53,845 nt of DNA from an uncultured Clostridia bacterium (GCA_945872615.1 CAMBZZ010000010.1:1-53845), one strand, 5' to 3'. Shown: positions 20,723-30,373, counted from the stretch's first letter. Notes: a model not told the origin generated them from the sequence alone. Numbers and translations are program-made.

Positions 20723-21007
20723 AGAGATTGCCACGCTCGTTTTACTCACTTTGCTAACGCAAAATGCACGCAACGCAATGACAATAAGGTAGAGATTGCC
20801 ACGCTACGTCTTTGCTAACGCAAAGTGCACGCAACGCAATGACAAAATAGGACAACCCTTCCACCACTTTGTGGTCACCCTTCCCTTGCACAGGGACGGC
20901 AGGCAATCCCTCCGCCTCGGCATAGCCGAGCCACCTCCCTTTGCACAAAGGAGGTTTAAAAGGATAGAGATTCCTACGGCTTGCAAGCAAGCCTCTGAAT
21001 GACAAAA
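20723..21007. repeat. Family A interspersed repeat, three copies
   Basis: Units starting AGAGATT and ending in AATGACAA(A): 20723-20784, 20791-20846 and 20966-21007. The first two share AGAGATTGCCACGCT at the start and TTTGCTAACGCAAA.TGCACG then CAACGCAATGACAA at the end; the third is degenerate. Similar units end the same way in other bacterial genomes, from general recollection. Confidence 0.7.
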
Positions 21008-21083
21008 GGACAATTTCTAAACACGTAGACTTTACAACCCTTCCACCGCTATCGCGGTCCCCCTTCCCTTGCACAGGGACGGC
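20851..21083. repeat. Family B interspersed palindromic repeat, three copies
   Basis: Copies at 20851-20900 and 21035-21083 share CAACCCTTCCACC, a small hairpin (ACCACTTTGTGGT or ACCGCTATCGCGGT) and CCCTTCCCTTGCACAGGGAC. A related copy at 20902-20955 has a GGCTCGGC-type hairpin and CCTCCCTTTGCACAAAGGAGG. They interleave with family A, so this 440-bp patch is a composite of at least two repeat families. Confidence 0.7.
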
Positions 21084-21152
21084 TTTTAGCGGAAAATAGG
21101 CTCTAAATATGGTTTTTATTATATTAATAATAGATATTTGGTATAAAATCGT

Positions 21153-21181
21153 TTGACTTGATAGATAAATATGTGTAAAAT
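21153..21181 (+). promoter_or_regulatory. rpsL operon promoter (TTGACT-17-TAAAAT)
   Basis: TTGACT at 21153-21158, 17 bp, TAAAAT at 21176-21181: the same hexamers and spacing as the rpoBC promoter. It leaves a leader of about 107 nt before rpsL. Confidence 0.8.
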
Positions 21182-21294
21182 GTTTTTTGCGAGAGTAAAA
21201 TGCTATAAGTATGCGGTATTTTCGCACAACATTACGCAATGAAGAGTTCCTTGTTTTTTGGAGACTCATCAAATAAATACAGGAGGTACGCAGT

Positions 21295-21666
21295 ATGCCA
21301 ACAATCAATCAGTTAATCAAGCAAGGCCGTGAGGATAAGGTTGCTAAGAGCGGTGCACCTATCATGGACAAGTGTCCTCAAAAGAGAGGCGTATGTCTTT
21401 CGGTTACCACTACTTCGCCTAAGAAACCTAACTCCGCGCTTCGTAAGATTGCCAGAGTGAGACTTGTAAACGGTATGGAAGGTACTATTTATATTCCGGG
21501 TATCGGACACAATTTGCAAGAGCACAGCGTGGTTTTGATCAGGGGTGGTAGAGTAAGAGACTTGCCAGGTGTAAGATATCATATTATACGTGGCACACTT
21601 GACACTGCAGGCGTTGCAAAACGTATGCAGGCAAGATCTAAATATGGCGCCAAGAGACCTAAATAA
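21295..21666 (+). CDS. rpsL: Ribosomal protein S12
   Basis: A 30S decoding-centre protein, 123 residues, with AGGAGG upstream. [12 protein letters not shown] at 40-51 keeps K43, the main streptomycin-contact lysine. The second loop reads [14 protein letters not shown], so position 88 (E. coli count with Met) is arginine instead of lysine. In other bacteria K88R is a well-known streptomycin-resistance change; P91, which also matters, is kept. It heads the rpsL-rpsG-fusA unit. Confidence 0.98.
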   Translation: MPTINQLIKQGREDKVAKSGAPIMDKCPQKRGVCLSVTTTSPKKPNSALRKIARVRLVNGMEGTIYIPGIGHNLQEHSVVLIRGGRVRDLPGVRYHIIRGTLDTAGVAKRMQARSKYGAKRPK

Positions 21667-21711
21667 GTCGCTGTATTTGCAGATGAATTTTCAAAAATAA
21701 CAAGGAGGTAA

Positions 21712-22188
<477 letters not shown>

Positions 22189-22215
22189 TTGACCGACATA
22201 TTATAGGAGAAAAAT

Positions 22216-24300
22216 ATGCCAAGAGAATTTTCACTTGAAAATACCAGAAACATCGGTATTATGGCGCACATCGACGCGGGTAAAACCACTACGTCGGAAA
22301 GAATTTTGTACTACACCGGTCTTACTCACAAAATCGGTGAGGTGCACGACGGTAGCGCAACGATGGACTGGATGGTTCAGGAACAAGAGCGTGGTATCAC
22401 GATTACGTCTGCCGCAACTTCCACCCAATGGAAGGGCAAGAGAATCAACCTCATCGATACCCCGGGTCACGTGGACTTTACCGTAGAGGTAGAAAGAAGT
22501 CTGCGCGTACTCGATGGTGCCGTTGCGGTATTCTGCGCAAGAGGCGGTGTACAACCACAATCCGAGACGGTTTGGCGTCAAGCTACCAAGTATAGAGTTC
22601 CTAGAATCGCTTTTGTCAACAAAATGGATAGAGACGGTGCAGACTTCTATCATACCGTAGAGATGATGAAGACCCGTCTTAAAGCAAACGCAGTGCCTAT
22701 CGTAGTGCCAATCGGCAAAGAGGATAGTTTCGTAGGTATGGTCGACCTTGTAGAAAACAACGCAATCGTCTATACCGACAAAGAAGGCAAGCAGTTTGAA
22801 AGAAGAGAGATTCCTGAGGACCTCAAACAACAAGCAGCCGAGGCAAGAGAACACTTGCTCGACACCGTATCTATGTACGACGAAGAGTTGATGATGAAGT
22901 TCCTCGAGGGCGAAGAGATTGCTCCGGACGAAATCAGAGCCGCTATCCGTAAGGGCGTTTTGGCTATGGAAATGACGCCTGTTCTTTGCGGTTCCGCATA
23001 CAAGAACAAGGGCGTGCAATTGTTGCTCGACGCTATCGTCGACTACTTGCCATCTCCTCTCGACATTCCTGACGTTGAGGGTTGCGCGGTAGGCAACAAA
23101 GAAGAGATTATGACCCGTGAGACCAGCGACGACGCTCCGTTCAGCGGACTTGCCTTTAAGATTGCCGTTGACCCGTTCATCGGTAAGTTGGCTTTCTTCC
23201 GCGTGTACTCCGGTAAGATTACAGCCGGCTCTTACGTGCTCAACAGCACCAAGGGCAAGAGAGAAAGAGTAGGACGTCTCGTAAGAATGCACTCCAACAG
23301 CCGTACCGATATTGACGAGGCGTATGCGGGCGACATCGTTGCTATAGTTGGTCTCAAAGACACTACCACGGGCGACACCTTGTGCGACATCGACAATCCA
23401 ATCGTACTCGAGAGCATGGAATTCCCTGAGCCAGTTATCAGCGTAGCTATCGAGCCTAAGACCAAGGCAGGTCAAGAAAAGATGGGTATGGCTCTTGCAA
23501 AACTTGCAGAGGAAGACCCTACCTTCAAGACCTACACCAACCAAGAGACGGGTCAAACCATCATCTCGGGTATGGGCGAGTTGCACCTCGATATTATCGT
23601 AGACAGACTTCTCAGAGAATTTAAGGTTGACGCTATCGTAGGTAGCCCACAAGTTGCTTACAAAGAGACAATTCGCAAATCCGTCAACGCAGAAGGCTTG
23701 TACAAGCGTCAGTCTGGTGGTAAGGGACAATACGGTCACTGTAAAATCGTTATGTCTCCTAACGAGCCGGGTAAGGGCTTTACCTTCGTGGACAAGACAG
23801 TCGGAGGCTCTATCCCTAAGGAATATATTCCAGCCGTTGAGGCAGGTATCAAAGAGGCTGCTTTGGGCGGTTATCTCGCAGGATACGAGATGGTTGACTT
23901 CAACGTTGACTTGATGGACGGTAGCTACCACGAAGTAGACTCGTCCGAAATGGCGTTTAAGATTGCGGGCTCGTTGGCGTTCAAAGACGCTTGCTCTAAG
24001 GCTTCGCCTGTACTACTCGAGCCTATCATGTCGGTAAACGTAGAGACCCCTGAGGATTATCTCGGCGACGTTATGGGTACCATCAACGGTCGTAGAGGTA
24101 CTATCAAGAGTATGGACGCTAATCACGGCGTACAAAGCGTAGATTGCGAAATCCCACTTGCAGAAATGTTCGGATACGCAACCACTCTAAGAAGCTGTAC
24201 TCAAGGTAGAGGTAACTTCTCTATGCAACCCGACCACTATGCTGAAGTTCCTAAGAGCGTTGCCGATAAGATTATCGGTGAGAGAAACAAGAAGGACTAA
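22216..24300 (+). CDS. fusA: Elongation factor G
   Basis: The translocation GTPase EF-G, 694 residues. G1 is [14 protein letters not shown] (17-30), the switch II region [20 protein letters not shown] lies near 82-101, and NKMDRDGAD gives the guanine specificity loop (about 136-144). The [14 protein letters not shown] block in domain III keeps the histidine equivalent to S. aureus H457. Domain IV and V sequences are complete. It is the third gene of the rpsL unit; tuf follows after 107 bp with its own promoter. Confidence 0.99.
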   Translation: MPREFSLENTRNIGIMAHIDAGKTTTSERILYYTGLTHKIGEVHDGSATMDWMVQEQERGITITSAATSTQWKGKRINLIDTPGHVDFTVEVERSLRVLDGAVAVFCARGGVQPQSETVWRQATKYRVPRIAFVNKMDRDGADFYHTVEMMKTRLKANAVPIVVPIGKEDSFVGMVDLVENNAIVYTDKEGKQFERREIPEDLKQQAAEAREHLLDTVSMYDEELMMKFLEGEEIAPDEIRAAIRKGVLAMEMTPVLCGSAYKNKGVQLLLDAIVDYLPSPLDIPDVEGCAVGNKEEIMTRETSDDAPFSGLAFKIAVDPFIGKLAFFRVYSGKITAGSYVLNSTKGKRERVGRLVRMHSNSRTDIDEAYAGDIVAIVGLKDTTTGDTLCDIDNPIVLESMEFPEPVISVAIEPKTKAGQEKMGMALAKLAEEDPTFKTYTNQETGQTIISGMGELHLDIIVDRLLREFKVDAIVGSPQVAYKETIRKSVNAEGLYKRQSGGKGQYGHCKIVMSPNEPGKGFTFVDKTVGGSIPKEYIPAVEAGIKEAALGGYLAGYEMVDFNVDLMDGSYHEVDSSEMAFKIAGSLAFKDACSKASPVLLEPIMSVNVETPEDYLGDVMGTINGRRGTIKSMDANHGVQSVDCEIPLAEMFGYATTLRSCTQGRGNFSMQPDHYAEVPKSVADKIIGERNKKD

Positions 24301-24307
24301 TGCGTTA

Positions 24308-24359
24308 TTTGTCGATAGTTGCAAAAGCTATTGACAAATCATTAAAAAAATTATAAAAT
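24308..24359 (+). promoter_or_regulatory. tuf promoter overlapped by an 11-bp palindrome
   Basis: TTGACA (24331-24336), 17 bp, TAAAAT (24354-24359). An inverted repeat with 11-bp arms (24308-24318 and 24328-24338, one G-T pair) has its right arm over the -35 box. As RNA from fusA read-through it would form a hairpin without a U-run; as DNA it could be an operator. Confidence 0.75.
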
Positions 24360-24407
24360 AAAAAATATAATAACAAATCAATTATTTTCCTAGGAGGACT
24401 AATAACA

Positions 24408-25610
24408 ATGGCTAAGGCTAAATTCGAAAGAAGTAAACCACACGTAAACATTGGTACTATCGGTCACGTAGACCACGGTAAGACTACTCTTACGGCTGCT
24501 ATTACTATGTATTGTGCCGCTAAGGGTCTTGCAGAGCAAATGAGATATGACCAAATCGATAAGGCTCCGGAAGAGAAGGCAAGAGGAATCACAATTAACA
24601 CTTCTCACGTTGAGTATCAAACCGCAACCCGTCACTACGCACACGTTGACTGCCCAGGACACGCCGACTACGTAAAGAACATGATTACCGGTGCTGCTCA
24701 AATGGACGGCGCAATCCTCGTAGTTGCATCTACCGACGGTCCAATGCCACAAACTCGTGAGCACATCTTGCTTGCTAGACAGGTAGGCGTGCCTTACATC
24801 GTAGTATTTATGAACAAAACCGACCAAGTTGACGACGCTGAGTTGCTCGAATTGGTAGAAATGGAAATCAGAGACTTGCTCTCCGAGTACGGTTTCCCTG
24901 GAGACGACACCCCAATCATCAAAGGTTCCGCTCTCCTCGCTTTGGAAGCTGCTTCTGCCGGCAACATCGACAATCCTGCTTGCGCTTGCATCGGCGAATT
25001 GCTCGACGCAGTTGACACTTGGATTCCTGCTCCTGAAAGAGATACCGATAAGCCTTTCCTTATGCCTGTAGAAGACGTATTTACCATCACCGGTCGTGGT
25101 ACCGTTGCTACCGGTAGAGTAGAGCGTGGTATGGTTAAGGTTCAAGATAAGGTTCAAATCGTTGGTATCCGTCCAACCGTTGATACTACCATTACCGGTC
25201 TTGAAATGTTCCGTAAGCTCCTCGACGAAGCATACGCAGGCGATAACGTAGGCGCATTGCTCCGTGGTATCGACAGAAAGGGTATCGAAAGAGGACAAGT
25301 TGTCTGCAAGCCTGGTTCTATCAATCCACACACCGAGTTTACTTCTCAAGTGTACGTATTGACCAAAGAAGAAGGCGGACGTCATACTCCATTCTTCAAC
25401 GGTTACAGACCACAATTCTACTTCAGAACAACCGACGTTACCGGTACTATCAAACTTGAAGACGGCGTAGAAATGGTTATGCCTGGTGATAACGTTAAGA
25501 TGGACATCACCCTTATCACTCCTATCGCTATCGAAGAAGGACTTCGTTTCGCTATCCGTGAGGGTGGTAGAACCGTTGGTTCCGGCGTCGTATCCAAGAT
25601 TATGAAATAA
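24408..25610 (+). CDS. tuf: Elongation factor Tu
   Basis: The GTPase that delivers aminoacyl-tRNA to the ribosome; 400 residues. [14 protein letters not shown] gives the P-loop (19-32), [20 protein letters not shown] the switch II region, and the specificity loop reads NKTD instead of the usual NKCD. Domain II ([14 protein letters not shown]) and domain III ([31 protein letters not shown]) are complete. AGGAGG lies upstream. A second copy elsewhere cannot be excluded. It has its own promoter and terminator, so it can be expressed apart from fusA. Confidence 0.99.
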   Translation: MAKAKFERSKPHVNIGTIGHVDHGKTTLTAAITMYCAAKGLAEQMRYDQIDKAPEEKARGITINTSHVEYQTATRHYAHVDCPGHADYVKNMITGAAQMDGAILVVASTDGPMPQTREHILLARQVGVPYIVVFMNKTDQVDDAELLELVEMEIRDLLSEYGFPGDDTPIIKGSALLALEAASAGNIDNPACACIGELLDAVDTWIPAPERDTDKPFLMPVEDVFTITGRGTVATGRVERGMVKVQDKVQIVGIRPTVDTTITGLEMFRKLLDEAYAGDNVGALLRGIDRKGIERGQVVCKPGSINPHTEFTSQVYVLTKEEGGRHTPFFNGYRPQFYFRTTDVTGTIKLEDGVEMVMPGDNVKMDITLITPIAIEEGLRFAIREGGRTVGSGVVSKIMK

Positions 25611-25629
25611 TCGGATAACAAAACCAATA

Positions 25630-25660
25630 AAAGACACCTTGAAAGAGGTGTCTTTTTTTA
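25630..25660 (+). terminator. Intrinsic terminator after tuf
   Basis: AAAGACACC (25630-25638) pairs with GGTGTCTTT (25647-25655), followed by more T residues. A textbook terminator 20 bp after tuf. Confidence 0.95.
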
Positions 25661-25847
25661 CGTCCGCAATGATGAAAAAGAGTTAGGCGATGTCGGTAAC
25701 CTAGAAAAACAAAATTATGCACACAAAGGTAATTAGTAAATGTTGTCAAGACGATTAAAATAGATAATTATTTTGATTATTAATATTTATAATTATTATA
25801 TAATGGGCGACAAGTGAACTTGTGTATATCATTTTACACCAACTTTA

Positions 25848-25876
25848 TTGACTAAGAAAAAATTTTGATATACAAT
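25848..25876 (+). promoter_or_regulatory. Promoter of the short-chain dehydrogenase gene
   Basis: TTGACT (25848-25853), 17 bp, TACAAT (25871-25876), 32 bp before the start codon. The rest of the 25661-25847 gap is AT-rich and shows nothing else. Confidence 0.75.
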
Positions 25877-25908
25877 ATAATAGCGAAAAAATACAAAAGG
25901 GGATACGT

Positions 25909-26865
25909 ATGTCTAAAAGAAATTGGATTTATGGAAGGAACGTCGTTCTTACGGGTTGCTCTACCGGTATGGGTAAGGAAGTGCTGATGATACTCGTCAA
26001 AAAGTACGGTTGCAACGTAATGGGCGTGGCTAGAAACAAAGCCAAACTCGACGAACTCAAAGCCGAACTCGGCGACAAATTCAGTTATCGCAGATTTAAT
26101 ATTTCTTCACAAGAAGAGTGGAGAGCTTTTGCAAAGGAACTCGAGGATATGGGCTTTATGACCGATATTCTCATCAACAACGCGGGTATGATTCAGCCTT
26201 TCGGTGCCTTTGACAACCTTGACGACGCAATGTTGGACAAGATTATCAACACCAACCTCATGAGCGTCATTTACGGTTGTCAAGCTATGATACCTACTAT
26301 CAAAAAGAGCCAGTTCGGCGGTATCGTCAACGTGGCGAGCGCTTCGGCGATTTTGCCTTTTGGCGGTCAAAGCATTTATTCGGCTACCAAGGGCGGCGTA
26401 TGGGGCTTTACCAACGCTTTGGCACAAGAGCTTAGAGGCTACGGCGTATCCGTGACTTGCGTTATGCCGGGACCTGTCAAGACCGACTTGTATAAGGCAA
26501 GAGACGGCGAGAGCGGTAACAAAGCCGACAGCTTGGTGGAGAGCGTAGGAATTACCGCACAGACTGCCGCTAAGCGCATTGTTAGAGCAATGAGGTATCG
26601 CAAGATTCGTTGCGTGACCGACTTTGTAGCACACGCAATGAGCCTCGGTATGAAGGTTATGCCTGCTAGCACCGTCAAAATGGCAGGCGGCATCATGAAG
26701 ACGGCTTCTAAGAAGTTGATGCCTTCTTTTGCGCCTATATACAAAGATCAGTTTGACAACGCCGATATGCTCAAAGAAAGAATCAAGAGCAGAAAGGCAA
26801 ATACCTATAACCAACTTTCCGACGTTCCTCCAACGGGACCTTTCGGAGAGGATATGGGAAAATAG
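25909..26865 (+). CDS. Short-chain dehydrogenase/reductase
   Basis: An NAD(P)-dependent oxidoreductase of the classical SDR family, 318 residues. The cofactor motif TGCSTGMG is at 15-22, NNAG at 90-93, and the catalytic set N115, S144, Y157 and K161 (YSATK) is complete. The C-terminal 100 residues, after PGPVKTDLY, are longer than in a minimal SDR and carry a basic helix-rich region (SLGMKVMPASTVKMAGGIMK), which may contact membrane or lipid. The substrate cannot be told from sequence. GGGGA lies upstream; the gene stands alone between tuf and the rpmG-secE unit. Confidence 0.93.
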   Translation: MSKRNWIYGRNVVLTGCSTGMGKEVLMILVKKYGCNVMGVARNKAKLDELKAELGDKFSYRRFNISSQEEWRAFAKELEDMGFMTDILINNAGMIQPFGAFDNLDDAMLDKIINTNLMSVIYGCQAMIPTIKKSQFGGIVNVASASAILPFGGQSIYSATKGGVWGFTNALAQELRGYGVSVTCVMPGPVKTDLYKARDGESGNKADSLVESVGITAQTAAKRIVRAMRYRKIRCVTDFVAHAMSLGMKVMPASTVKMAGGIMKTASKKLMPSFAPIYKDQFDNADMLKERIKSRKANTYNQLSDVPPTGPFGEDMGK

Positions 26866-26956
26866 TTGTTATAATATCCAATAATTGTCTTATAACATCA
26901 AACGATTGTTTTTAACGTCAAATATTTGTTATATAAATAGCAAAAAATTGTTTGAC
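26866..26956. repeat. Degenerate ~21-bp periodic repeat upstream of rpmG
   Basis: TTG steps at 26866, 26885, 26906, 26926 and 26948 (spacing 19, 21, 20, 22 bp) begin units resembling TTGTTATAAYATCAAANAA. The spacing is near two DNA helical turns. The last unit merges with the -35 box of the rpmG promoter. Confidence 0.55.
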
Positions 26957-26999
26957 AACGACCATACTGTGTGTTAGAATAGGATAGCACTCAGTATGG
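26952..26999 (+). promoter_or_regulatory. rpmG-secE-nusG promoter with flanking inverted repeat
   Basis: TTGACA (26952-26957), 17 bp, TAGAAT (26975-26980) with TGT before the -10. CCATACTG (26962-26969) and CAGTATGG (26992-26999) form a perfect 8-bp inverted repeat bracketing the -10 and the expected start site, as an operator would. Confidence 0.75.
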
Positions 27000-27029
27000 G
27001 GTGTAATTTTTTTGAACGGAGATATTGCG

Positions 27030-27179
27030 ATGAGAACGAGAATAACTTTGGCTTGTACCGAATGTAAGCAACGCAACTATGACACTTATAAGAACAAGAA
27101 AAACACTCCGGATAGATTGGAAGTTAAGAAGTTCTGTAAGTTCTGCAACAAGACGACTCTTCATAAGGAAACCAAATAA
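27030..27179 (+). CDS. rpmG: Ribosomal protein L33 (zinc-binding form)
   Basis: A 49-residue 50S protein starting [17 protein letters not shown]. Cysteines C9, C12, C36 and C39 form the two CxxC pairs of the zinc-containing (C+) type of L33; zinc-free paralogues lack them. GGAG lies 8-11 bp upstream. It stands directly before secE (20 bp), the usual Gram-positive order rpmG-secE-nusG. Confidence 0.95.
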   Translation: MRTRITLACTECKQRNYDTYKNKKNTPDRLEVKKFCKFCNKTTLHKETK

Positions 27180-27199
27180 TAACGTTATCGGGAGGCTGT

Positions 27200-27532
27200 A
27201 TGGCTAAGAAAAATAAAAATCTTCCTGCTGTAGAAGGCGAGGTAGTAAACGCAGCGTTGCAAGACGCTCAACTGGGCTCTGCTCCTGCTCCTCAACCTAA
27301 GCAAAAGAAAGATAAAAATAAGACGAAAAAGCCTAATGTTTTTCAAAGAATAGGAAGAGCGTTTAAGGAAATGTTTTCGGAAATGAAAAAAGTAACGTGG
27401 CTCAAACCAAACGATACGGTAAAAAGATGGGGCGTAGTTTTGTTGGTAGTGCTAGTATTTTTGGTGGTAATCACCGGATTCGACGCACTGTGCAACTTCT
27501 TGCTGAAATTGCTTATTCCTGACGTGGCTTGA
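27200..27532 (+). CDS. secE: SecE, preprotein translocase subunit
   Basis: The small membrane subunit of SecYEG, 110 residues. A hydrophilic, lysine-rich N-terminal extension of about 50 residues precedes the conserved amphipathic region FQRIGRAFKEMFSEMKKVTW (about 48-67) and LKPNDTVKRW; one transmembrane helix follows (about 78-103). The extension is longer than in Bacillus SecE (about 60 residues in all). GGGAGG lies upstream, and nusG follows after 11 bp. Confidence 0.95.
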   Translation: MAKKNKNLPAVEGEVVNAALQDAQLGSAPAPQPKQKKDKNKTKKPNVFQRIGRAFKEMFSEMKKVTWLKPNDTVKRWGVVLLVVLVFLVVITGFDALCNFLLKLLIPDVA

Positions 27533-27543
27533 CGAGGTGAAGT

Positions 27544-28074
27544 ATGATAGATATGAATGAACCTCAATGGTACGTTATCCAAACTCAATTCGGATACGAA
27601 AGCATTGCTAAGACCAACCTCTTACAAATGGTGCAAATAAACGGCTTGCAAGATTTTATCTTCGACGTAGTTATGCCAGAAGAAGAGGAAATAGTTGAGA
27701 AAAACGGAAAACGCAAAGTCGTAAAGAAGAAAAAATATCCTAACTATCTCTTTATCAAGATGATTTATACCAAGGACGTATGGTATATGGTCAAGCAAAC
27801 TCACGGCGTAAAGGACTTCTGTAAAGACTTCTCGGGAATTCCTATTCCTATGACGCCCGAAGAGGTAAAGAGAATTCAACTCGAAAAGATTGCCGTAGAA
27901 GACCTTGACATCAAGGTTGGCGACAACGTAAATATTATCGCGGGTCCGCTCGTCGGATTTATCGGCGAAGTAAAAGAAATCAAAGCCGACGTAGAAAAAA
28001 TCAAAGTGTCGGTATCTATGTTCGGTAGAGAGACCTCGATAGAGCTTGAGTTTAATCAAGTAGAAAAACTTTAA
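27544..28074 (+). CDS. nusG: NusG transcription antitermination factor
   Basis: An RNA polymerase-binding elongation factor, 176 residues. The NGN domain begins QWYVIQTQFGYESIAKTNL (8-26); the KOW domain near the C-terminus has VGDNVNIIAGPLVGFIGEVK (about 121-141). The start ATG at 27544 lies at good distance from GAGGTGA; a second ATG at codon 4 is possible. A lysine/glutamate-rich insert (EEEEIVEKNGKRKVVKKKK, about 41-60) sits in the NGN domain where such loops are common. It is followed by the rplK leader. Confidence 0.97.
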   Translation: MIDMNEPQWYVIQTQFGYESIAKTNLLQMVQINGLQDFIFDVVMPEEEEIVEKNGKRKVVKKKKYPNYLFIKMIYTKDVWYMVKQTHGVKDFCKDFSGIPIPMTPEEVKRIQLEKIAVEDLDIKVGDNVNIIAGPLVGFIGEVKEIKADVEKIKVSVSMFGRETSIELEFNQVEKL

Positions 28075-28107
28075 TTAGACAATGCCCGCAAGGGTAAATA
28101 TATGGGA

Positions 28108-28135
28108 GAGAAGTAAAAATATTAAGTTGCTTCTC
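28108..28135 (+). promoter_or_regulatory. Hairpin in the rplK leader
   Basis: A 9-bp stem (28108-28116 with 28127-28135, one G-U pair) lies in the 87-bp gap between nusG and rplK. It could be the site where L1 represses the rplK-rplA mRNA, as in other bacteria, but I cannot identify the L1-binding motif with confidence. Confidence 0.4.
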
Positions 28136-28161
28136 GCTTGCACCAAATAAGGAGAAATAAG

Positions 28162-28587
28162 ATGGCAAAGAAGATCAAAGCAGTTGTAAAATTGCAACTC
28201 CCTGCCGGTAAAGCAACTCCGGGACCTCCAGTAGGTTCTACGTTGGGACCTCACGGTATCAACATTCCGGGCTTTACCAAGGAATTTAACGAGAAGACCA
28301 GAGGACAAGAAGGTTTGGTTCTCCCTGTAGTTATGACTATCTACGAGGACAAGTCCTTTACCTTTATCCTCAAGACCCCACCAGCACCTGTTCTTATCAA
28401 GAAGGCTTGCAAAATCGACAGCGGTAGCGCTAAGCCAAACAAGGACAAAGTGGCTAAGTTGACCAAAGCTCAACTTAAAGAAATTGCAGAAACCAAAATG
28501 CCAGACCTCAACGCAGGTAGCGTGGAAGCTGCAATGAGAATGATTGCCGGCACCGCTCGTAGCATGGGCGTGACCGTAGAAGAGTAA
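28162..28587 (+). CDS. rplK: Ribosomal protein L11
   Basis: A 50S protein of the GTPase-associated centre, 141 residues from the ATG at 28162, which follows AAGGAGA. An in-frame ATG 8 codons upstream (28138) lacks a ribosome site. [20 protein letters not shown], the [14 protein letters not shown] thiopeptide-contact region (about 23-36) and the C-terminal [12 protein letters not shown] are typical. It forms a pair with rplA, 14 bp downstream. Confidence 0.98.
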   Translation: MAKKIKAVVKLQLPAGKATPGPPVGSTLGPHGINIPGFTKEFNEKTRGQEGLVLPVVMTIYEDKSFTFILKTPPAPVLIKKACKIDSGSAKPNKDKVAKLTKAQLKEIAETKMPDLNAGSVEAAMRMIAGTARSMGVTVEE

Positions 28588-28601
28588 GGAGGTAAGCTAA
28601 T

Positions 28602-29282
28602 ATGGCAGGTAAGAGATATATCGAAGCTTCTAAACTCATCGACGCAACCAAACAATACGAAGTAGAAGAAGCAATCAAACTCGTAGTAGACACGGCAACG
28701 GCAAAATTCGACGAATCTATCGAAATGCACGTAAAACTCGGCGTTGACTCCAGACACGCCGACCAACAAGTAAGAGGCGTAGTAGTGCTTCCTAACGGTA
28801 CCGGTAAAACCGCTAAGGTTTTGGTTATCGCTAAGGGTGCTAAAGCTGACGAAGCTGAAGCCGCAGGCGCAGATTACGTAGGCGGAGAAGAACTTATCAA
28901 CAAAATCAAAAACGAAAACTGGTTTGACTTCGACGTGTGCGTGACCACCCCTGATATGATGGGCTTGGTTGGTAGAATCGGTAAAATCCTCGGTCCTAAG
29001 GGCTTGATGCCTAACCCTAAGTCGGGTACGGTAACCATGGACGTAACCAAGGCTGTCAAAGAAATCAAAGCAGGTAAAGTTGAGTACAGACTTGACAAGA
29101 CCAACATTATACACGTTGCATTCGGCAAAAAGTCTTTCGGCGCAGAGAAACTCGTAGAAAACTACAATACTTTGTTCGAAGCAATCGTCAAGGCAAAACC
29201 GGCTGCGGCTAAGGGTCAATACATCAGAAGCATTTCCGTTTCTAGCACGATGGGTCCAGGCGTAAAAATCGTTACGAAATAA
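28602..29282 (+). CDS. rplA: Ribosomal protein L1
   Basis: The L1-stalk protein of the 50S subunit, 226 residues, normal length. Domain I includes [15 protein letters not shown] and [13 protein letters not shown] (about 74-86); the [11 protein letters not shown] block (about 146-156) and the C-terminal [20 protein letters not shown] are typical. AGGAGG lies upstream. In other bacteria L1 also represses its own operon by binding the rplK leader. Confidence 0.98.
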   Translation: MAGKRYIEASKLIDATKQYEVEEAIKLVVDTATAKFDESIEMHVKLGVDSRHADQQVRGVVVLPNGTGKTAKVLVIAKGAKADEAEAAGADYVGGEELINKIKNENWFDFDVCVTTPDMMGLVGRIGKILGPKGLMPNPKSGTVTMDVTKAVKEIKAGKVEYRLDKTNIIHVAFGKKSFGAEKLVENYNTLFEAIVKAKPAAAKGQYIRSISVSSTMGPGVKIVTK

Positions 29283-29296
29283 GTAGCGAAATTCGT

Positions 29297-29325
29297 TTGA
29301 CAAACACAACTAAATATAATATTAT
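29297..29325 (+). promoter_or_regulatory. rplJL promoter (TTGACA-17-TATTAT)
   Basis: TTGACA (29297-29302), 17 bp, TATTAT (29320-29325). It starts 15 bp after rplA and separates rplJL from rplKA. Confidence 0.75.
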
Positions 29326-29330
29326 TTATA

Positions 29331-29440
29331 TGCAATCAGCCAAAGACAGCAAGTGGAGCAATCCTTAATATCTTGCCGAGGTAGATAACCTAACAGAGTT
29401 ACGTATCCTCTTGTCTTTGGCAAGAGGATATTCATTTTTA
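29331..29440 (+). ncRNA. L10 leader with transcription attenuator
   Basis: The leader contains the conserved L10-binding core (AGCAAGTGGAGCAATCC, then TCTTGCCGAGGT). CCAAAGAC (29340-29347) can pair with GTCTTTGG (29413-29420), competing with a 10-bp terminator stem (29404-29413 with 29421-29430) followed by TTCATTTTTA. This matches the known Bacillus mechanism in which L10(L12)4 binding favours termination upstream of rplJL. Confidence 0.9.
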
Positions 29441-29453
29441 CAGGAGGTAATCA

Positions 29454-29945
29454 ATGTCAGCAGCTAAAGAATTGAAGGCTAAACAAATTGAAGAAATCAA
29501 AGCCAAAATCCAAAACTGCAACGCAATGGTACTTGTTGACTACAAGGGCGTGTCCGTAGCAGAAGATACGGCGCTCAGAGCCAAGTTCCGTGCCGAGAAC
29601 GTAGAGTATAGAGTTCTTAAGAACAGACTCGTTCTCAAAGCGATGCAAGAATTGGGAATCGAAGGCTTCGATGCTCAGTTGGAAGGTCCTACAGCTTTTG
29701 CTTTTGCTCACGGCGACGCACTTGCTCCAGCTAAAATCATCAGCGAGGCTTGCAAAGACGTCAAAGCGTTGGAAGTAAAATGCGGTATGATGGACGGTGC
29801 CTTCATCGACAGTAGTGTAGTAGAAAAACTCGCATCAATCCCATCCAAGGAAGTATTGCTTGCACAACTTCTCGGTATGCTCCAAAGTCCTATGTCTGGT
29901 CTTGCAAGAGTATTGCAACAAGTTGCAGAGAAGCAAGAGGCTTAA
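29454..29945 (+). CDS. rplJ: Ribosomal protein L10
   Basis: The base of the L7/L12 stalk, 163 residues. The N-terminal rRNA-binding part (VDYKGVSVAEDTALRAKFR, about 26-44; VLKNRLVLKAM, about 54-64) and the C-terminal helix that holds L7/L12 dimers (LLGMLQSPMSGLARVLQQVA) are present. AGGAGG lies upstream. Its product probably represses the operon through the leader at 29331. rplL follows after 43 bp. Confidence 0.98.
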   Translation: MSAAKELKAKQIEEIKAKIQNCNAMVLVDYKGVSVAEDTALRAKFRAENVEYRVLKNRLVLKAMQELGIEGFDAQLEGPTAFAFAHGDALAPAKIISEACKDVKALEVKCGMMDGAFIDSSVVEKLASIPSKEVLLAQLLGMLQSPMSGLARVLQQVAEKQEA

Positions 29946-29988
29946 TTAAGCACACAAAATCAAAAATAATTATTCGGAGGACAGAAAA

Positions 29989-30360
29989 ATGGCAGATATT
30001 GCTAAAATTGTAGAAGAAATCAAAGGTATGACCGTATTGGAACTTAACGACCTCGTTAAGGCTATCGAGACTGAGTTTGGCGTAAGCGCAGCAGCTATGG
30101 CAGTTGCAGCTCCAGCAGCAGGCGCAGCAGCTCCAGCAGCAGAAGAGAAGACCGAATTCGACGTAATTCTTAAGGCAGCAGGCGCTAATAAAATCGCCGT
30201 TATCAAAGTTGTTAGAGAAATCACCGGTCTCGGACTTAAGGAAGCTAAGGACCTCGTTGATGGCGCTCCTAAGACCCTTAAAGAAGCAATCGCTAAAGAA
30301 GCAGCTGACGAAATCGCTAACAAGCTCAAAGAAGCCGGCGCAGAAGTTGAAATCAAGTAA
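29989..30360 (+). CDS. rplL: Ribosomal protein L7/L12
   Basis: The multicopy stalk protein that recruits translation GTPases; 123 residues. The N-terminal dimerisation domain (to about residue 33) is joined by an Ala/Pro-rich hinge ([20 protein letters not shown]) to the C-terminal domain, with [20 protein letters not shown] and [25 protein letters not shown] lies upstream. A strong terminator follows. Confidence 0.99.
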   Translation: MADIAKIVEEIKGMTVLELNDLVKAIETEFGVSAAAMAVAAPAAGAAAPAAEEKTEFDVILKAAGANKIAVIKVVREITGLGLKEAKDLVDGAPKTLKEAIAKEAADEIANKLKEAGAEVEIK

Positions 30361-30373
30361 TTGTGAATATCAA

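Larger units (their letters stand above)
20644..21152. other. Gene-free region filled with palindromic repeats
   Basis: Between the lipoprotein terminator and the rpsL promoter there is no credible gene. Open frames here translate repeats (products rich in PPLCKGRW-like strings). Repeat families A and B fill 20723-21083; the rest is AT-rich upstream sequence for rpsL. Confidence 0.75.

Noticed and set aside
20754..21308. 184-codon open frame on the minus strand
   Set aside because: It translates the palindromic repeats (strings such as PPLCKGRW) and overlaps the rpsL promoter; no ribosome site.
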